Part shown: positions 54,140 through 63,700 of the stretch, piece by piece
Position numbering within the stretch: position 1 is the stretch's first letter
Layout: each line of letters starts with the position of its first letter
Position numbers and translations under genes: made by a program
The notes under the pieces: generated by a model
Databases searched by the model: none
Told to the model about the DNA's origin: nothing
The model's input: only the letters and a program-made list of their open reading frames with translations
Source of the DNA: an uncultured Verrucomicrobiota bacterium
GTDB lineage: Bacteria > Verrucomicrobiota > Kiritimatiellia > Kiritimatiellales > Tichowtungiaceae
Assembly (NCBI GenBank): GCA_903826865.1
Contig: CAIKGD010000016.1
Location: 25,885-89,884, forward strand
Direction of reading: 5' to 3'
Length of the DNA: 64,000 bases

Positions 54140-55891
54140 ATGATCACAAAACTTGTACTGAAAAATTTTAAAAGCATTTCAGAGCAGACCTATGATCTAA
54201 CCGACTTTGATTTGCTGGTCGGGCGGAACAACTGTGGCAAGAGCACCATTCTGCAATCCTTGGCGATTTGGCAGTTTTGCGTGGATGAATTCCATCGCGC
54301 ACGCCGAAGCGGGGCCAATGGCATTCAGGTTGTTCTCCCGAATTTTACAGCCCTGCCGGTGCCGGAGTTTAACCTTCTCTGGCATGAAAAGGTTGATCGG
54401 AAATATCCCATGGTGGCGGGCAAGAGATCCAAGAAGCCCGAATATGTTTTAATTGAGATTGAACTCACCTGGCTGGCTCCTAACCGCGAGCTCCGGACTT
54501 TCGGGGTGCAGCTTCGCTATACCACAGCACAATCCGTTTATGCGATTCCCATGCAAGGCTGGAAAACATTTCGGGAGATGGAGAAGGAGCCGGATTTCCC
54601 GAAAATCGCCTATGTGCCTCCGTTCTCGGGTCTTGAGCCCAACGAGGAATGGAGAGACGAGGGCCCGCTTAGAAAACAGGTCGGCAAGGCCCAGCCGGGA
54701 AGCATTCTACGGAATCTTTTACTGAAAGTCTGTCCGGCACCCCCGCGTGATGACACAGGGCGCATTGATAAAACGTATGAGCCTCCTGCGGAATGGAATG
54801 AACTGAAACAGGCTATAAAGCGCTGGTTTTCTGTGGAGCTGGTGGAACCCCGGTATGAGCGCGGTGTGGATACGCAGATTCTTTGTGAATATAAACAAAG
54901 AGGAAAGTCGTACGACATTATATCCGGTGGAAGCGGATTCCATCAGGCTTTAACCCTTTTGGGGTTTCTCTACGGCTACCGTCCGACAACGCTTCTTCTG
55001 GATGAGCCCGACGCTCACATGCATGTAAACCTTCAACGTGAAATACTGGACTATTTTAAGAAAAAATCCGGCGAAACAGGAGTTCAATTTCTCGTGGCGA
55101 CTCATGCGGAGGAGTTGATTAAAGGTGTTGATCCGAGTCAGGTTGTGTCCATATTGCAACATAAACCGCATCGGCTGACTTCGGCCACTGGCGTTCTGAC
55201 TGCGATGGCTGACGTATCCAATGCCGAACTCAGCCAGCTTGCGGCTTCGCCATTTGTCCTTTATGTGGAAGGCGAAACAGATGAACGCATTTTGCGGGCT
55301 TGGGCTTCAGTCTGCAAGGCCGACGATGTGCTTCCAAAGGTATGTTTTCATACCATGGGCGGTGGCACCAAAAAGCTGATGAAAGACCATGCGGACAGGC
55401 ATTACGAAGGAGTTCGGCAGGTGTTCCCGCAGGTGAGTCGCTTGATGCTGTTCGATTATGACAGCGAAGAAAATGCATTCCATCCCACAGCAAGCAATTC
55501 TGCTTTGTTTGAGTGGGGTCGTAAAAATATTGAGAACTATCTGCTTGTTCCTGATGCGTGGATGCTTGCCGTCTCAAAAGATTTGGGGCTTCCAGACGAT
55601 GATTTAATGGCGGAGCCAGCCCGGCAAGTCATCAGAGACTTCTTTTCCAATGAGAATCTCACTCTGCCCCGCGGACAGACTTGGCAAACCGTGACGGCAA
55701 ACATCTTTAAAGTGGTGGACGGTAAAAAACTGCTTTTTGACTCGGATGTTGCTCTATTCACGAAACTTGAAGCCATGAACCCTCCTGTAAAGGCAATCCG
55801 GGAGAAGGTCGCGGGCTTCATGAAAGAAAACGAGATACACGAAGATGTTAACAGGTTTTTCACCAAGCTGCGTGAAGCGGTTGAAGCCTAG
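54140..55891 (+). CDS. OLD-like ATPase with TOPRIM domain
   Basis: The 583-aa protein is an SMC/ABC-type ATPase: LKNFKSI at the N-terminus, Walker A VGRNNCGKST near residue 27, signature-like ISGGSGFHQ, Walker B LLLDEPDAHMH near residue 286, and H-loop ATHAEELI. A C-terminal TOPRIM-type domain follows, with VEGETDERIL near 376 and LFDYDSEEN near 437. OLD nucleases in Gabija and PARIS have this build. It is the second large gene of the operon. Whether the TOPRIM part is catalytic is unknown. Confidence 0.88.
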   Translation: MITKLVLKNFKSISEQTYDLTDFDLLVGRNNCGKSTILQSLAIWQFCVDEFHRARRSGANGIQVVLPNFTALPVPEFNLLWHEKVDRKYPMVAGKRSKKPEYVLIEIELTWLAPNRELRTFGVQLRYTTAQSVYAIPMQGWKTFREMEKEPDFPKIAYVPPFSGLEPNEEWRDEGPLRKQVGKAQPGSILRNLLLKVCPAPPRDDTGRIDKTYEPPAEWNELKQAIKRWFSVELVEPRYERGVDTQILCEYKQRGKSYDIISGGSGFHQALTLLGFLYGYRPTTLLLDEPDAHMHVNLQREILDYFKKKSGETGVQFLVATHAEELIKGVDPSQVVSILQHKPHRLTSATGVLTAMADVSNAELSQLAASPFVLYVEGETDERILRAWASVCKADDVLPKVCFHTMGGGTKKLMKDHADRHYEGVRQVFPQVSRLMLFDYDSEENAFHPTASNSALFEWGRKNIENYLLVPDAWMLAVSKDLGLPDDDLMAEPARQVIRDFFSNENLTLPRGQTWQTVTANIFKVVDGKKLLFDSDVALFTKLEAMNPPVKAIREKVAGFMKENEIHEDVNRFFTKLREAVEA

Positions 55892-55906
55892 ACCGGGGTT
55901 CTTCGT

Positions 55907-57664
55907 ATGACCGACACAACCCGACAGAATATCGCCCGCTGGATCGCCGCTGAAGAAGGCCAGTTCTTTGAGCGGAAGTCTGCGCTGGATCGCTCGTCTG
56001 AAAAGGTGAAGCCGCGCAAGGCGGCAGAGATCGCCCATGATATTGCTGAAACGCTTTGCGCAATGGCAAATGCGGACGGCGGCGAATTGGTGATTGGCAT
56101 CGAAGACAACGGGACGCTTTCCGGCGTTCCGCACGCAGAGGACAAAATCAATTTACTGCTGGGGATTCCGAAAGACCGGAATTACGTCAATCCGCCGCTC
56201 CCTTGCCGAGCCAGCAAAGTTGCCGCTCCGGATGGAATGACGCTTCTCCATTTTGAGGCAGATTGGAGCCCGGATGTGCATCTGCTGGCGGACAGCCGTT
56301 GTCTGTTGCGCATCCGCGACCGGAATGAGCCTTTCGACAAGGATAAGGTCAAAGCGCTGAAAGAGTCCAAGACTCAGGGACTGTTTGAACGCACGTTTCC
56401 CGCCGGGGCCCGGATGGAGGATTTAGACGAAACCTTATTGGCCGCGTTTGCCGGAAAAGTTTCTGTGGAAAGTGCGCCCCGCGAGGTGCTGTCCCGGTTT
56501 CGGCTGGTTGAAGGGCGCAACGGGCATGCTGTGCCGACGCTGGCGGCACTGCTGCTGTTCGGTCGTGATCCGTCGCGCTGGCATGACCGCTGCGGCATTG
56601 ATTTTGTCCGCTGGGAAGGTAAGGAGCGTAAGTCCGGTGCGGAGTTAAATATTTCCAAGCGATTCCGGGTCGAAGCGCCGCTGTCGGTTCTGCCGGAAAA
56701 AGCGTTTGAGTCTATCAAGCCCTTTATCCGCGAACGGCAGCAGTTGCATGACCTGTTTTTTGCCGAGAAACTGGAATATCCAACCTTTGCATGGCAGGAA
56801 GCCATCGTGAATGCAGTTGCCCATCGCGATTACAGCATCCGGGGTCTTGGAATCGAGGTCTGGATGTTTGACGACCGGATGGAAATCCGCAGTCCGGGTC
56901 TGCCTCCGGCACCGGTCACATTAGATGCCTTGGCAAAGTGCCGGCACATGCACTGTTCCCGCAATCCTTTAATGGTGCGGGCGCTGACTTCGCTGGGCTA
57001 TATGCGGGAACTCGGCGAGGGCGTGCCGCGTATGTTTGACGAGATGGAGCGCGCCGGTTGCTATCCGCCGCGTTTCGAGGCGGTCGGCGGCGCTGTTGTG
57101 CGGGTTACTTTGCGCAATGAGCCGATCTATGATCAGGCAACGCTGGAGTGGCTCGCTCAATTTAAAGAAGTTGAGTTGTCCGGCGACCAGAAGCGGATGC
57201 TGGCCTATGCTCATGCGCACGGGGATTGCTTTACCAGCCGTGAATACCAGAAGGTTGTCGAAGCGGACATCTATGGCGCCTCGAATGCCATCAAGGACAT
57301 GATCCGCAAAGGGATCGTTCGTTCTGAAGCCAAGGGCGGTAGAGTTTACAGTGTTGTGATTCCGCTTATGGCAGTAGACGGTATGCCGGACGATTTAAAG
57401 GCTCTCTTGAAACAATTAACAAAAGCCGGGTGTATCAGAAATGTAGATGTTCAGAAGGTTCTGAAGGTGTCCCGCATATCGGCATGGAGAATCATAACTG
57501 GCTTAATTGCAGATGGTTGGCTCGCTCCAAAAGGGTCTGGTAAGGGGCGGAGCAGTTCGTATGTGCCCGGTTCCCGTTTATTGTTTCAGGCTCAAAGTAG
57601 CAAAAACGAGCGTGAGGCTGAAACAATAGGTGCTGAGGCTGAAACATTAAAACCACAGGAATAG
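55907..57664 (+). CDS. AlbA_2 / HATPase regulator with C-terminal HTH
   Basis: The 585-aa protein has an AlbA_2 (Schlafen-like) domain over residues 8-130 (EGQFFERKSALDRSS; ANADGGELVIGIEDNG). A GHKL-type ATP-binding region follows with EAIVNAVAHRDYS near residue 297, the G-box IRSPGLPPAPV and LGEGVPRM. Two winged-helix segments complete it (DCFTSREYQKV; VQKVLKVSRISAWRII). COG2865 proteins of this build are usually called transcription regulators but often sit in defence islands. It lies 15 bp after the OLD-like gene and 4 bp before the helicase gene. Confidence 0.9.
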   Translation: MTDTTRQNIARWIAAEEGQFFERKSALDRSSEKVKPRKAAEIAHDIAETLCAMANADGGELVIGIEDNGTLSGVPHAEDKINLLLGIPKDRNYVNPPLPCRASKVAAPDGMTLLHFEADWSPDVHLLADSRCLLRIRDRNEPFDKDKVKALKESKTQGLFERTFPAGARMEDLDETLLAAFAGKVSVESAPREVLSRFRLVEGRNGHAVPTLAALLLFGRDPSRWHDRCGIDFVRWEGKERKSGAELNISKRFRVEAPLSVLPEKAFESIKPFIRERQQLHDLFFAEKLEYPTFAWQEAIVNAVAHRDYSIRGLGIEVWMFDDRMEIRSPGLPPAPVTLDALAKCRHMHCSRNPLMVRALTSLGYMRELGEGVPRMFDEMERAGCYPPRFEAVGGAVVRVTLRNEPIYDQATLEWLAQFKEVELSGDQKRMLAYAHAHGDCFTSREYQKVVEADIYGASNAIKDMIRKGIVRSEAKGGRVYSVVIPLMAVDGMPDDLKALLKQLTKAGCIRNVDVQKVLKVSRISAWRIITGLIADGWLAPKGSGKGRSSSYVPGSRLLFQAQSSKNEREAETIGAEAETLKPQE

Positions 57665-57668
57665 TCCG

Positions 57669-60600
57669 ATGCCAACGCACGACATCATAGATAACCGCAC
57701 CGAGAAGCTGGTTGACCACCTCAACCAAATGCTCGGTTCAAGCGAACGCGCCCGGTTTGCGGTCGGCTACCTTTTCCTCTCCGGTCTGACCAGCGTGGCA
57801 AAACGGCTTCTGGCCATGAAGGAACTCCGCCTGCTGATTGGCAATACGACGAACAAGGAAACGGTTGAGCTGTTGGCCGAGGGTTACAAGCGGCTTGATC
57901 TGGCTGCTGAGGAGATGGAGAAGCAAGTTTATCCAAAACGCACTGAGGCCGGAAAGATGGCCGGTGAAACGGCCGGCAATCTTCGCAATGCCGTGGAGTG
58001 GATGGATCAGACCGACGAGGCGCAGGAGCTGATTGAGGGGCTTATCCGGATGATTGAGGAGAAGCGGCTGAAAGTCCGCGTGTACACCAAGGGCCGTCTT
58101 CACGCCAAGGCCTATATCTGCGACTACGGGAAGGTTTTTGATCTGGTGGGTAAGGAAATGGATCGGCACGAAAAAGGAATCGCCGTCGTAGGCTCCTCCA
58201 ATCTGACGCTCGCCGGACTGACCCATAACACGGAGTTGAACGTGGTCGTACAAGGTAACCAGAACCATAAGGAACTGGTTCGCTGGTTCGATGCTCTTTG
58301 GGATGAATCACCTGATTTTGACGAAACGTTGATGGCGGAGCTCAAAGAATCCTGGGCGGCGGCGCAGGTGCGGCCTTACGACATTTACATGAAGACGCTC
58401 TATGCGCTCGTGCGTGACCGGCTGGAGAACGAAGACGATCAGGAACTGCTTTGGGACGATGATATTTTCCGCAAGCTGGCGAGCTTCCAGAAGGTAGCCG
58501 TCCGGCAAGCCGTCCAGATTGTGCGCGACTACGGCGGGGCTTTTGTTTCCGATGTGGTCGGGTTGGGCAAGAGCTATATCGGCGCGGCGATTGTGAAACA
58601 TTTCGAGCGCACGGATCACGCCCGGCCTCTCATTATCTGTCCGGCTCCGCTCGTGGAGATGTGGGAACGCTACAACGAGTTCTATCAACTGAATGCCCGT
58701 GTACTTTCAATGGGCTTCCTGAGGGAAGACGACGATGCCGGAGTCACCATGTTGCTGAACGACGTTAAGTTCAAGGATCGTGATTTTGTGCTGATTGATG
58801 AAAGCCACAATCTGCGGCATTCGGACACGCAACGCTATAAGGTGGTGCAGTCCTTTCTTTCAACGGGGCGGCGCTGCTGTCTGCTCACCGCAACTCCCCG
58901 CAATAAGAGCGCATGGGATGTTTATCATCAGATCAAATTGTTTCATCAGGACGACCGAACCGACTTGCCGGTTGACCCGCCGAACCTGAAAGAATACTTC
59001 AAACTGATTGATAAAGGTGAACGTAAGCTACCCGACCTGCTGACCAACATTCTCATCCGGAGAACCCGTCAGCATATTCTGCGTTGGTACGGCTTCGATT
59101 CAGAAACTCACGAGCCGGTTGATCCGGGCCGGTTTCAGGAGTATCTGCAAGGACGGCGCAAGGCGTATGTATTGGTGGCGGGAAAGCACCAGTTTTTCCC
59201 GAAGCGGGAATTGGAAACCATCGAGTACAGCATCGAAGATACCTATCAGGGGCTCTATCAGGAGTTGCGCGGTTACCTCGGGAAACCCCGCAAGGATAAG
59301 GGACAGAAATTGCGGGCGGGCGAGCTGACGTATGCCCGTTTTGGCCTGTGGCATTATGTTAAAGATGGGAGTCAGAAAAAAGAACCCTATCTCAGCCTTC
59401 AGCGGGCCGGAGCCAATCTGCGCGGGCTGATGCGCGTTCTGCTTTTCAAGCGGTTTGAGTCCAGCGTTTTTGCATTTCAGCAAACCATAAAGCGCTTGCT
59501 TCTGGTTAACGAACGGTTTCTTGCGGCATTGAACGGCGGAATGATTCCCGCAGGCGAGGACGCTCAGGCCATCCTCTATGAAAGCGACAAGCTGAACGAA
59601 GAGCAAATCGTGGACGCCCTCCGCAAACTGCCCGGGCGATATTCGGTAGAAGATTTCAACGTCGATCTGCTCAAACAGCATGTTGAGCACGATATTGAGC
59701 TGCTCAAGAAAGTTCAGGCGCTCGTTCTGCCCATAACGCCGGAAAAAGATGCAAAACTTCAGACCCTGAAGACTCGGCTTTCCGCCGTTCCTTTGAAGGG
59801 GGCAAAGCGGTTAATCTTTACGGAGTATGCAGACACAGCCAGATACCTTTACGAAAACTTGAATCCAGACGGCAAGTATCCGGACATCGAAGTCATCTTC
59901 AGCGGCGACAAGAGCAAGGAAAAGGTAGTGGGTCGGTTTGCGCCAAAGGCAAACCCGGAATACCGCTTTGCTAAAGACGAGGCGGAGCTGATGATGGTGA
60001 TCGCTACCGACGTGCTCGCTGAAGGGTTGAACCTTCAGGACTGCGACAACATTATCAATTACGACCTGCACTGGAATCCGGTTCGCCTGATTCAACGCTT
60101 TGGGCGCATTGACCGTATCGGATCGGAGCACCAGAAAGTTTTCGGGTTTAACTTTTTACCCGAACTCGGCATTGAGAAGAATCTCGGCCTGCGGGAAAAA
60201 CTGCACAACCGGATTCAGGAAATTCACGATACAATCGGTGAGGACGCCGCCATTCTGGATTTGTCTGAGCAAATCAATGAAGAGGCGATGTTTGCCGTTT
60301 ATGAGACGCAAGGTGGAAAAGCAGTGCAACTGGATCTGTGGGGCAGTGCGGATGACGACGGATTTCTTGACCTGAACGAAGCGGAAGAAATTTTGCGGCA
60401 GTTGCGGAAAGACAATCCGGCGGAATATGACCGGGTCGCCAATCTGCGCGACGGTATTCGAACAGCCCGCTCGTCGCTGGAACGCGGGCTCTATGTTTTT
60501 TGTCAGGCTGGGCGTTTTCAGCAACTGTTCTTGCTTGATGAAAAAGGTGAGATTGTTTCCAGAGATATTCCCCGGGTCGTCGGGGCCGTAAAGTGCGCGC

Positions 60601-61016
60601 CTGATGCCAAAGCCGCGCCTTTGCCGGATGGATACAACAAGACCGTTATGGAGATTCAGTACCGGTTCGCGGAAGAAGTTCGCCATCGTGAGGCCGAACG
60701 CGCTTACACGGCCAACCTGACCCACGGCCAACATTACGTTTTGCGGGAATTGCGGATGTTGTTTGAAATCACTGAAAACGAGGAAATCAAACAGAACGTC
60801 AACATTCTAGAAAAGGTGCTTCGTGGCACTCTGACCGGTGCGGTGCAGCGGGAACTGAATCAAATGCGCCGCAATAGTGTGACGGGTGACAGCCTCCTCA
60901 AAAGCCTGATCAGAATCTATGACCAGCATAATTTGAAGGACGCCTCCACCCGACGCAGTCTTGAAGCGGAAGACCGCCCGGTTCCCCGGATCATTTGTAG
61001 CGAAGCGTTCGTGTGA
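57669..61016 (+). CDS. PLD-nuclease / SNF2 helicase fusion
   Basis: The 1115-aa protein joins an N-terminal phospholipase D-type nuclease motif (GRLHAKAYICD near residue 143, then VVGSSNLTLAGL) to a Swi2/Snf2 helicase. The helicase has Walker A DVVGLGKSYIGAAI near 297, DESH box VLIDESHNL near 376, LLTATPRNK, and motif V/VI ATDVLAEGLNLQD with RLIQRFGRIDRIG near 805. PLD-SNF2 proteins occur in DISARM-like and other defence loci. It is the last and largest effector-like gene of the operon. Confidence 0.9.
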   Translation: MPTHDIIDNRTEKLVDHLNQMLGSSERARFAVGYLFLSGLTSVAKRLLAMKELRLLIGNTTNKETVELLAEGYKRLDLAAEEMEKQVYPKRTEAGKMAGETAGNLRNAVEWMDQTDEAQELIEGLIRMIEEKRLKVRVYTKGRLHAKAYICDYGKVFDLVGKEMDRHEKGIAVVGSSNLTLAGLTHNTELNVVVQGNQNHKELVRWFDALWDESPDFDETLMAELKESWAAAQVRPYDIYMKTLYALVRDRLENEDDQELLWDDDIFRKLASFQKVAVRQAVQIVRDYGGAFVSDVVGLGKSYIGAAIVKHFERTDHARPLIICPAPLVEMWERYNEFYQLNARVLSMGFLREDDDAGVTMLLNDVKFKDRDFVLIDESHNLRHSDTQRYKVVQSFLSTGRRCCLLTATPRNKSAWDVYHQIKLFHQDDRTDLPVDPPNLKEYFKLIDKGERKLPDLLTNILIRRTRQHILRWYGFDSETHEPVDPGRFQEYLQGRRKAYVLVAGKHQFFPKRELETIEYSIEDTYQGLYQELRGYLGKPRKDKGQKLRAGELTYARFGLWHYVKDGSQKKEPYLSLQRAGANLRGLMRVLLFKRFESSVFAFQQTIKRLLLVNERFLAALNGGMIPAGEDAQAILYESDKLNEEQIVDALRKLPGRYSVEDFNVDLLKQHVEHDIELLKKVQALVLPITPEKDAKLQTLKTRLSAVPLKGAKRLIFTEYADTARYLYENLNPDGKYPDIEVIFSGDKSKEKVVGRFAPKANPEYRFAKDEAELMMVIATDVLAEGLNLQDCDNIINYDLHWNPVRLIQRFGRIDRIGSEHQKVFGFNFLPELGIEKNLGLREKLHNRIQEIHDTIGEDAAILDLSEQINEEAMFAVYETQGGKAVQLDLWGSADDDGFLDLNEAEEILRQLRKDNPAEYDRVANLRDGIRTARSSLERGLYVFCQAGRFQQLFLLDEKGEIVSRDIPRVVGAVKCAPDAKAAPLPDGYNKTVMEIQYRFAEEVRHREAERAYTANLTHGQHYVLRELRMLFEITENEEIKQNVNILEKVLRGTLTGAVQRELNQMRRNSVTGDSLLKSLIRIYDQHNLKDASTRRSLEAEDRPVPRIICSEAFV

Positions 61017-61047
61017 TCTAAGGCGCACGGACTGTTTATCCGACCCT

Positions 61048-61061
61048 CCCGTTTGATTTTT
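61048..61061 (+). repeat. 14-bp direct repeat, right flank of cargo operon
   Basis: This is an exact copy of CCCGTTTGATTTTT at 50446. It starts 31 bp after the stop of the PLD-SNF2 gene. The 265-bp gap also holds TTCC-rich words (61105-61160), one GCGTCAT at 61131 like the downstream iterons, and the inverted repeat CCTTTA-tatag-TAAAGG at 61187-61203, a possible operator. Confidence 0.6.
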
Positions 61062-61281
61062 AGACGGTGGCTTAGAAAAAATTTTACTTTTTTTTCCGCC
61101 CGTTAATTCCGTTCCATTCCGCCCCATGTCGCGTCATTCCATTTCGTGTCGGTTTCTTCCTGTTGCACCCCGGCTGCGTTCCATTTCCTTTATATAGTAA
61201 AGGCCGCTTCCTCCGGTTGATTCCGCCCCTTTGGGTAGAGCCCCATGTTTTTTTTAACTCTAACCTATAAGGAGCGGACAT

Positions 61282-63384
61282 ATGCTACACGCCATTAAAA
61301 ATCTCGCATCGAACCAAACCAAACCGTGCAACCCCTGGGAGGTCAAAACAGTTGCCCCGCCGAAATCCGAATGGAGCAGGCCCGATCTCGACCACTGCTT
61401 TTATTCCGGATTCGAGGGTTTGCTTTCCGGGATGCGCATCGACTCAAAAAACAATCCCGCCGTCCGTCTGCACTGGATCGTTGCCGACTACGATGGCCGG
61501 ATTGATCAGCATGCGCGTGACACTGTTCTCGACCACTGCGTTGATTTCCGTCCGCAGTATATCAGCAAAACTATTTCTGGCGGTGCCCGGCTGCTCTGGC
61601 GGCTCGAAGCACCTTTCCTGCTCCATAGCAACGACCTGACTATCCGGCTCATGCAGCATGTCCGCAAAAAGCTGGGGCTCTCTAAGATCATGGTCGGGCT
61701 GGACACCGCCGCCTTTGGAAATCCCTGCCAGTACTACGAAGCCGGCACGGACTGGGTTCAGCTTTCCGGCGGCGTGATCCCGGCAAACTTTATGATGCAG
61801 TGGGCTGTTGAATCCTCTCATCAATACGACTGGCACAAACTGGGCCCTGTTATTCCTATCGAACCCATCGCCGACGAAGTGGAACGGCAATATCCCGGTC
61901 GGTGGACCGGCGATTTTGACATCGGCAGACGCGGCGTTCGCTTTTGGGATTCCTCGGCGGACAACGAGACGGCGGCGATCGTGCGTGATTCCGGTATGCA
62001 ATGTTTCACCGGTGGACAGGCCTTTGTTCCGTGGTCGGCAATTCTCGGGCGTTCCTTCGTCAATAAATTTGAAGCGGATCGTGTTGGCGGCGCCATTGAA
62101 GACATCTGGTTTGACGGCCGCGATTATTGGCACCGGCATCCTGACGGCACATGGAATTCTTTGTGCAAAAACGATACCGGCCTCGAACTCAAAGTTGCCA
62201 AGGGTCTGCGGATGTCTAAATCCCGCAACGACAACTTTACCGAAATCGACAAAGCCCTCCAGCATATCCATAAATATCAGCGTATTACTTGTGCTGCGCC
62301 TCTGATTCATCGTCCGAAAGGCATTATTCACCTTAATGGTCTCCGCATCCTCAACACCTCCACCGCTTCAGTTTGCCAACCTTCGGAAAAACAGGGGATC
62401 GATCCCGCCGCCGATTTCCCGTGGTTACTTTCGTATTTCTCCACCTTCTTCGATCCGGTTGAGCAGTTGGATTATTTTTATGCGTGGTTGCGCCGCTGGT
62501 ATAAATCCGCCCTCGACAACCGCATGCTTCCCGGACAGGCTTCCTTCTTCGCCGGCGTTCCGAACACTGGAAAGACGCTGCTCTCTACCGTTATCCTTTC
62601 CCGTATCTTCGGTGGGCATACGGATGCGTCATCATTCCTCTCCGGCGACGACAATTTCAACTCCCACCTTTTCCAGTCCGCCGTCTGGGCAGTCGACGAT
62701 ATTGTCCCGCTGACCGACCATCGCTCGCATCAGAAATTTTCAGCGCTGATCAAAAAAATGGCGGCCAACCGTACCTTTTCCATCCGGGAAAAATTCAAGG
62801 TCGATAAAACAATCGAATGGAACGGGCGAGTGGTTGTCACCTGTAACACCGACCCCGAATCCATACGAATCCTGCCGGACGTTGACCTTTCCAACCGCGA
62901 CAAGATCAACCTTTTCCGAGTGGCGGAGCGGGACACATTCGCATTTCCGCGCGATGTCGCCGATATCATCCAGACTGAATTACCGTTCTTTCTGCGTTGG
63001 CTTCTTGACTGGACACCGCCGGATCACGTTCTGGGCGATTCACGCTACGGGGTTCAAACGTACTGCGAAGCGTCTTTGTTTGAAGCGGCACGGCATTCAT
63101 CCAGTGCCTATTCCTTCCTCGAGGTCTTACTGAAGTTTTTCGAAGGCCAGACTTCCAATGTGTGGACAGGTTCGGCGACGGATTTGTTAACGGCTATGCT
63201 CAGCGATCAGGACGGCTTGGCCGGTATTGCTGCTAAATACACCACCCGCCAAGTCGGCCGGGAATTATCCAAGCTGGCATCTCAGGGTTATCCGCTTACT
63301 CAGCGACGACATCATGCTACGCGGATTTGGGATATTGACATCGTTCGGATTCGCGAAGGTGAAGGGGATACGACGCCTTTTTAA
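61282..63384 (+). CDS. primase / SF3-type helicase of the element
   Basis: The 700-aa protein has an N-terminal archaeo-eukaryotic-type primase-like part (residues 1-190, IVADYDGRIDQHARD and GLDTAAFGNPCQYYEAG). A C-terminal SF3/D5-like helicase follows with Walker A AGVPNTGKTLLS near residue 423, Walker B WAVDDI near 469, and motif C VVVTCNTDP. It is expected to initiate replication of the excised element. GGAG precedes the ATG. It is the first gene after the cargo operon. Confidence 0.85.
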   Translation: MLHAIKNLASNQTKPCNPWEVKTVAPPKSEWSRPDLDHCFYSGFEGLLSGMRIDSKNNPAVRLHWIVADYDGRIDQHARDTVLDHCVDFRPQYISKTISGGARLLWRLEAPFLLHSNDLTIRLMQHVRKKLGLSKIMVGLDTAAFGNPCQYYEAGTDWVQLSGGVIPANFMMQWAVESSHQYDWHKLGPVIPIEPIADEVERQYPGRWTGDFDIGRRGVRFWDSSADNETAAIVRDSGMQCFTGGQAFVPWSAILGRSFVNKFEADRVGGAIEDIWFDGRDYWHRHPDGTWNSLCKNDTGLELKVAKGLRMSKSRNDNFTEIDKALQHIHKYQRITCAAPLIHRPKGIIHLNGLRILNTSTASVCQPSEKQGIDPAADFPWLLSYFSTFFDPVEQLDYFYAWLRRWYKSALDNRMLPGQASFFAGVPNTGKTLLSTVILSRIFGGHTDASSFLSGDDNFNSHLFQSAVWAVDDIVPLTDHRSHQKFSALIKKMAANRTFSIREKFKVDKTIEWNGRVVVTCNTDPESIRILPDVDLSNRDKINLFRVAERDTFAFPRDVADIIQTELPFFLRWLLDWTPPDHVLGDSRYGVQTYCEASLFEAARHSSSAYSFLEVLLKFFEGQTSNVWTGSATDLLTAMLSDQDGLAGIAAKYTTRQVGRELSKLASQGYPLTQRRHHATRIWDIDIVRIREGEGDTTPF

Positions 63385-63406
63385 TCAAATCCTGGACACC
63401 TGTTTC

Positions 63407-63433
63407 GACCGCCTGCATCAGGGCGGTCTTTTT
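63407..63433 (+). terminator. intrinsic terminator after the primase
   Basis: GACCGCC and GGCGGTC form a stem with an 8-nt loop followed by TTTTTATT. Confidence 0.85.
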
Positions 63434-63443
63434 ATTGTCGGGC

Positions 63444-63624
63444 GCGTCATTTGCGTCGTTTGTGTCGTGCGTCATCATCATTTAAAAAGTTACCCTGTAA
63501 TTGCACGGTATGCAGAACGGCAGTTATCTCTATTCTCTATACTTCTATTTATAATGGTAATAATGACGCAGATGACGCAGACCAATAGGGACGGGGGTTT
63601 CCTGCGCGTCATCATCCGCGTCAT
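63444..63624. repeat. 9-bp iterons flanking an AT-rich core: candidate element origin
   Basis: Forward GCGTCAT-type units start at 63444, 63453 (GCGTCGT), 63462 (GTGTCGT) and 63469; the first three are spaced by exactly 9 bp. Inverse units ATGACGC start at 63563 and 63572, again 9 bp apart. Forward units recur at 63606 and 63618. Between the left and inverse groups lies an AT-rich stretch (63476-63562). The arrangement directly behind a primase-helicase gene is that of an iteron-controlled origin. The role is inferred. Confidence 0.65.
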
Positions 63625-63700
63625 TTCTCCCATAACTCCCATCTGTCCTATTTAGGTTTCAGGTTCCGATTTTCAGGTTTCCAAACTCCGGAGGATTCCT

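Noticed and set aside
61084-61281. 65-aa minus-strand ORF before the primase
   Set aside because: It arises from TTCC-rich spacer DNA and has no ribosome-binding site.
63444-63624. CRISPR-like repeat array
   Set aside because: Units are only 7-9 bp, occur in both orientations and have no uniform spacers; no cas gene is present.
63227-63655. 142-aa ORF over the primase 3' end and iterons
   Set aside because: It overlaps the primase in another frame and its second half is the translation of the iteron/AT region.
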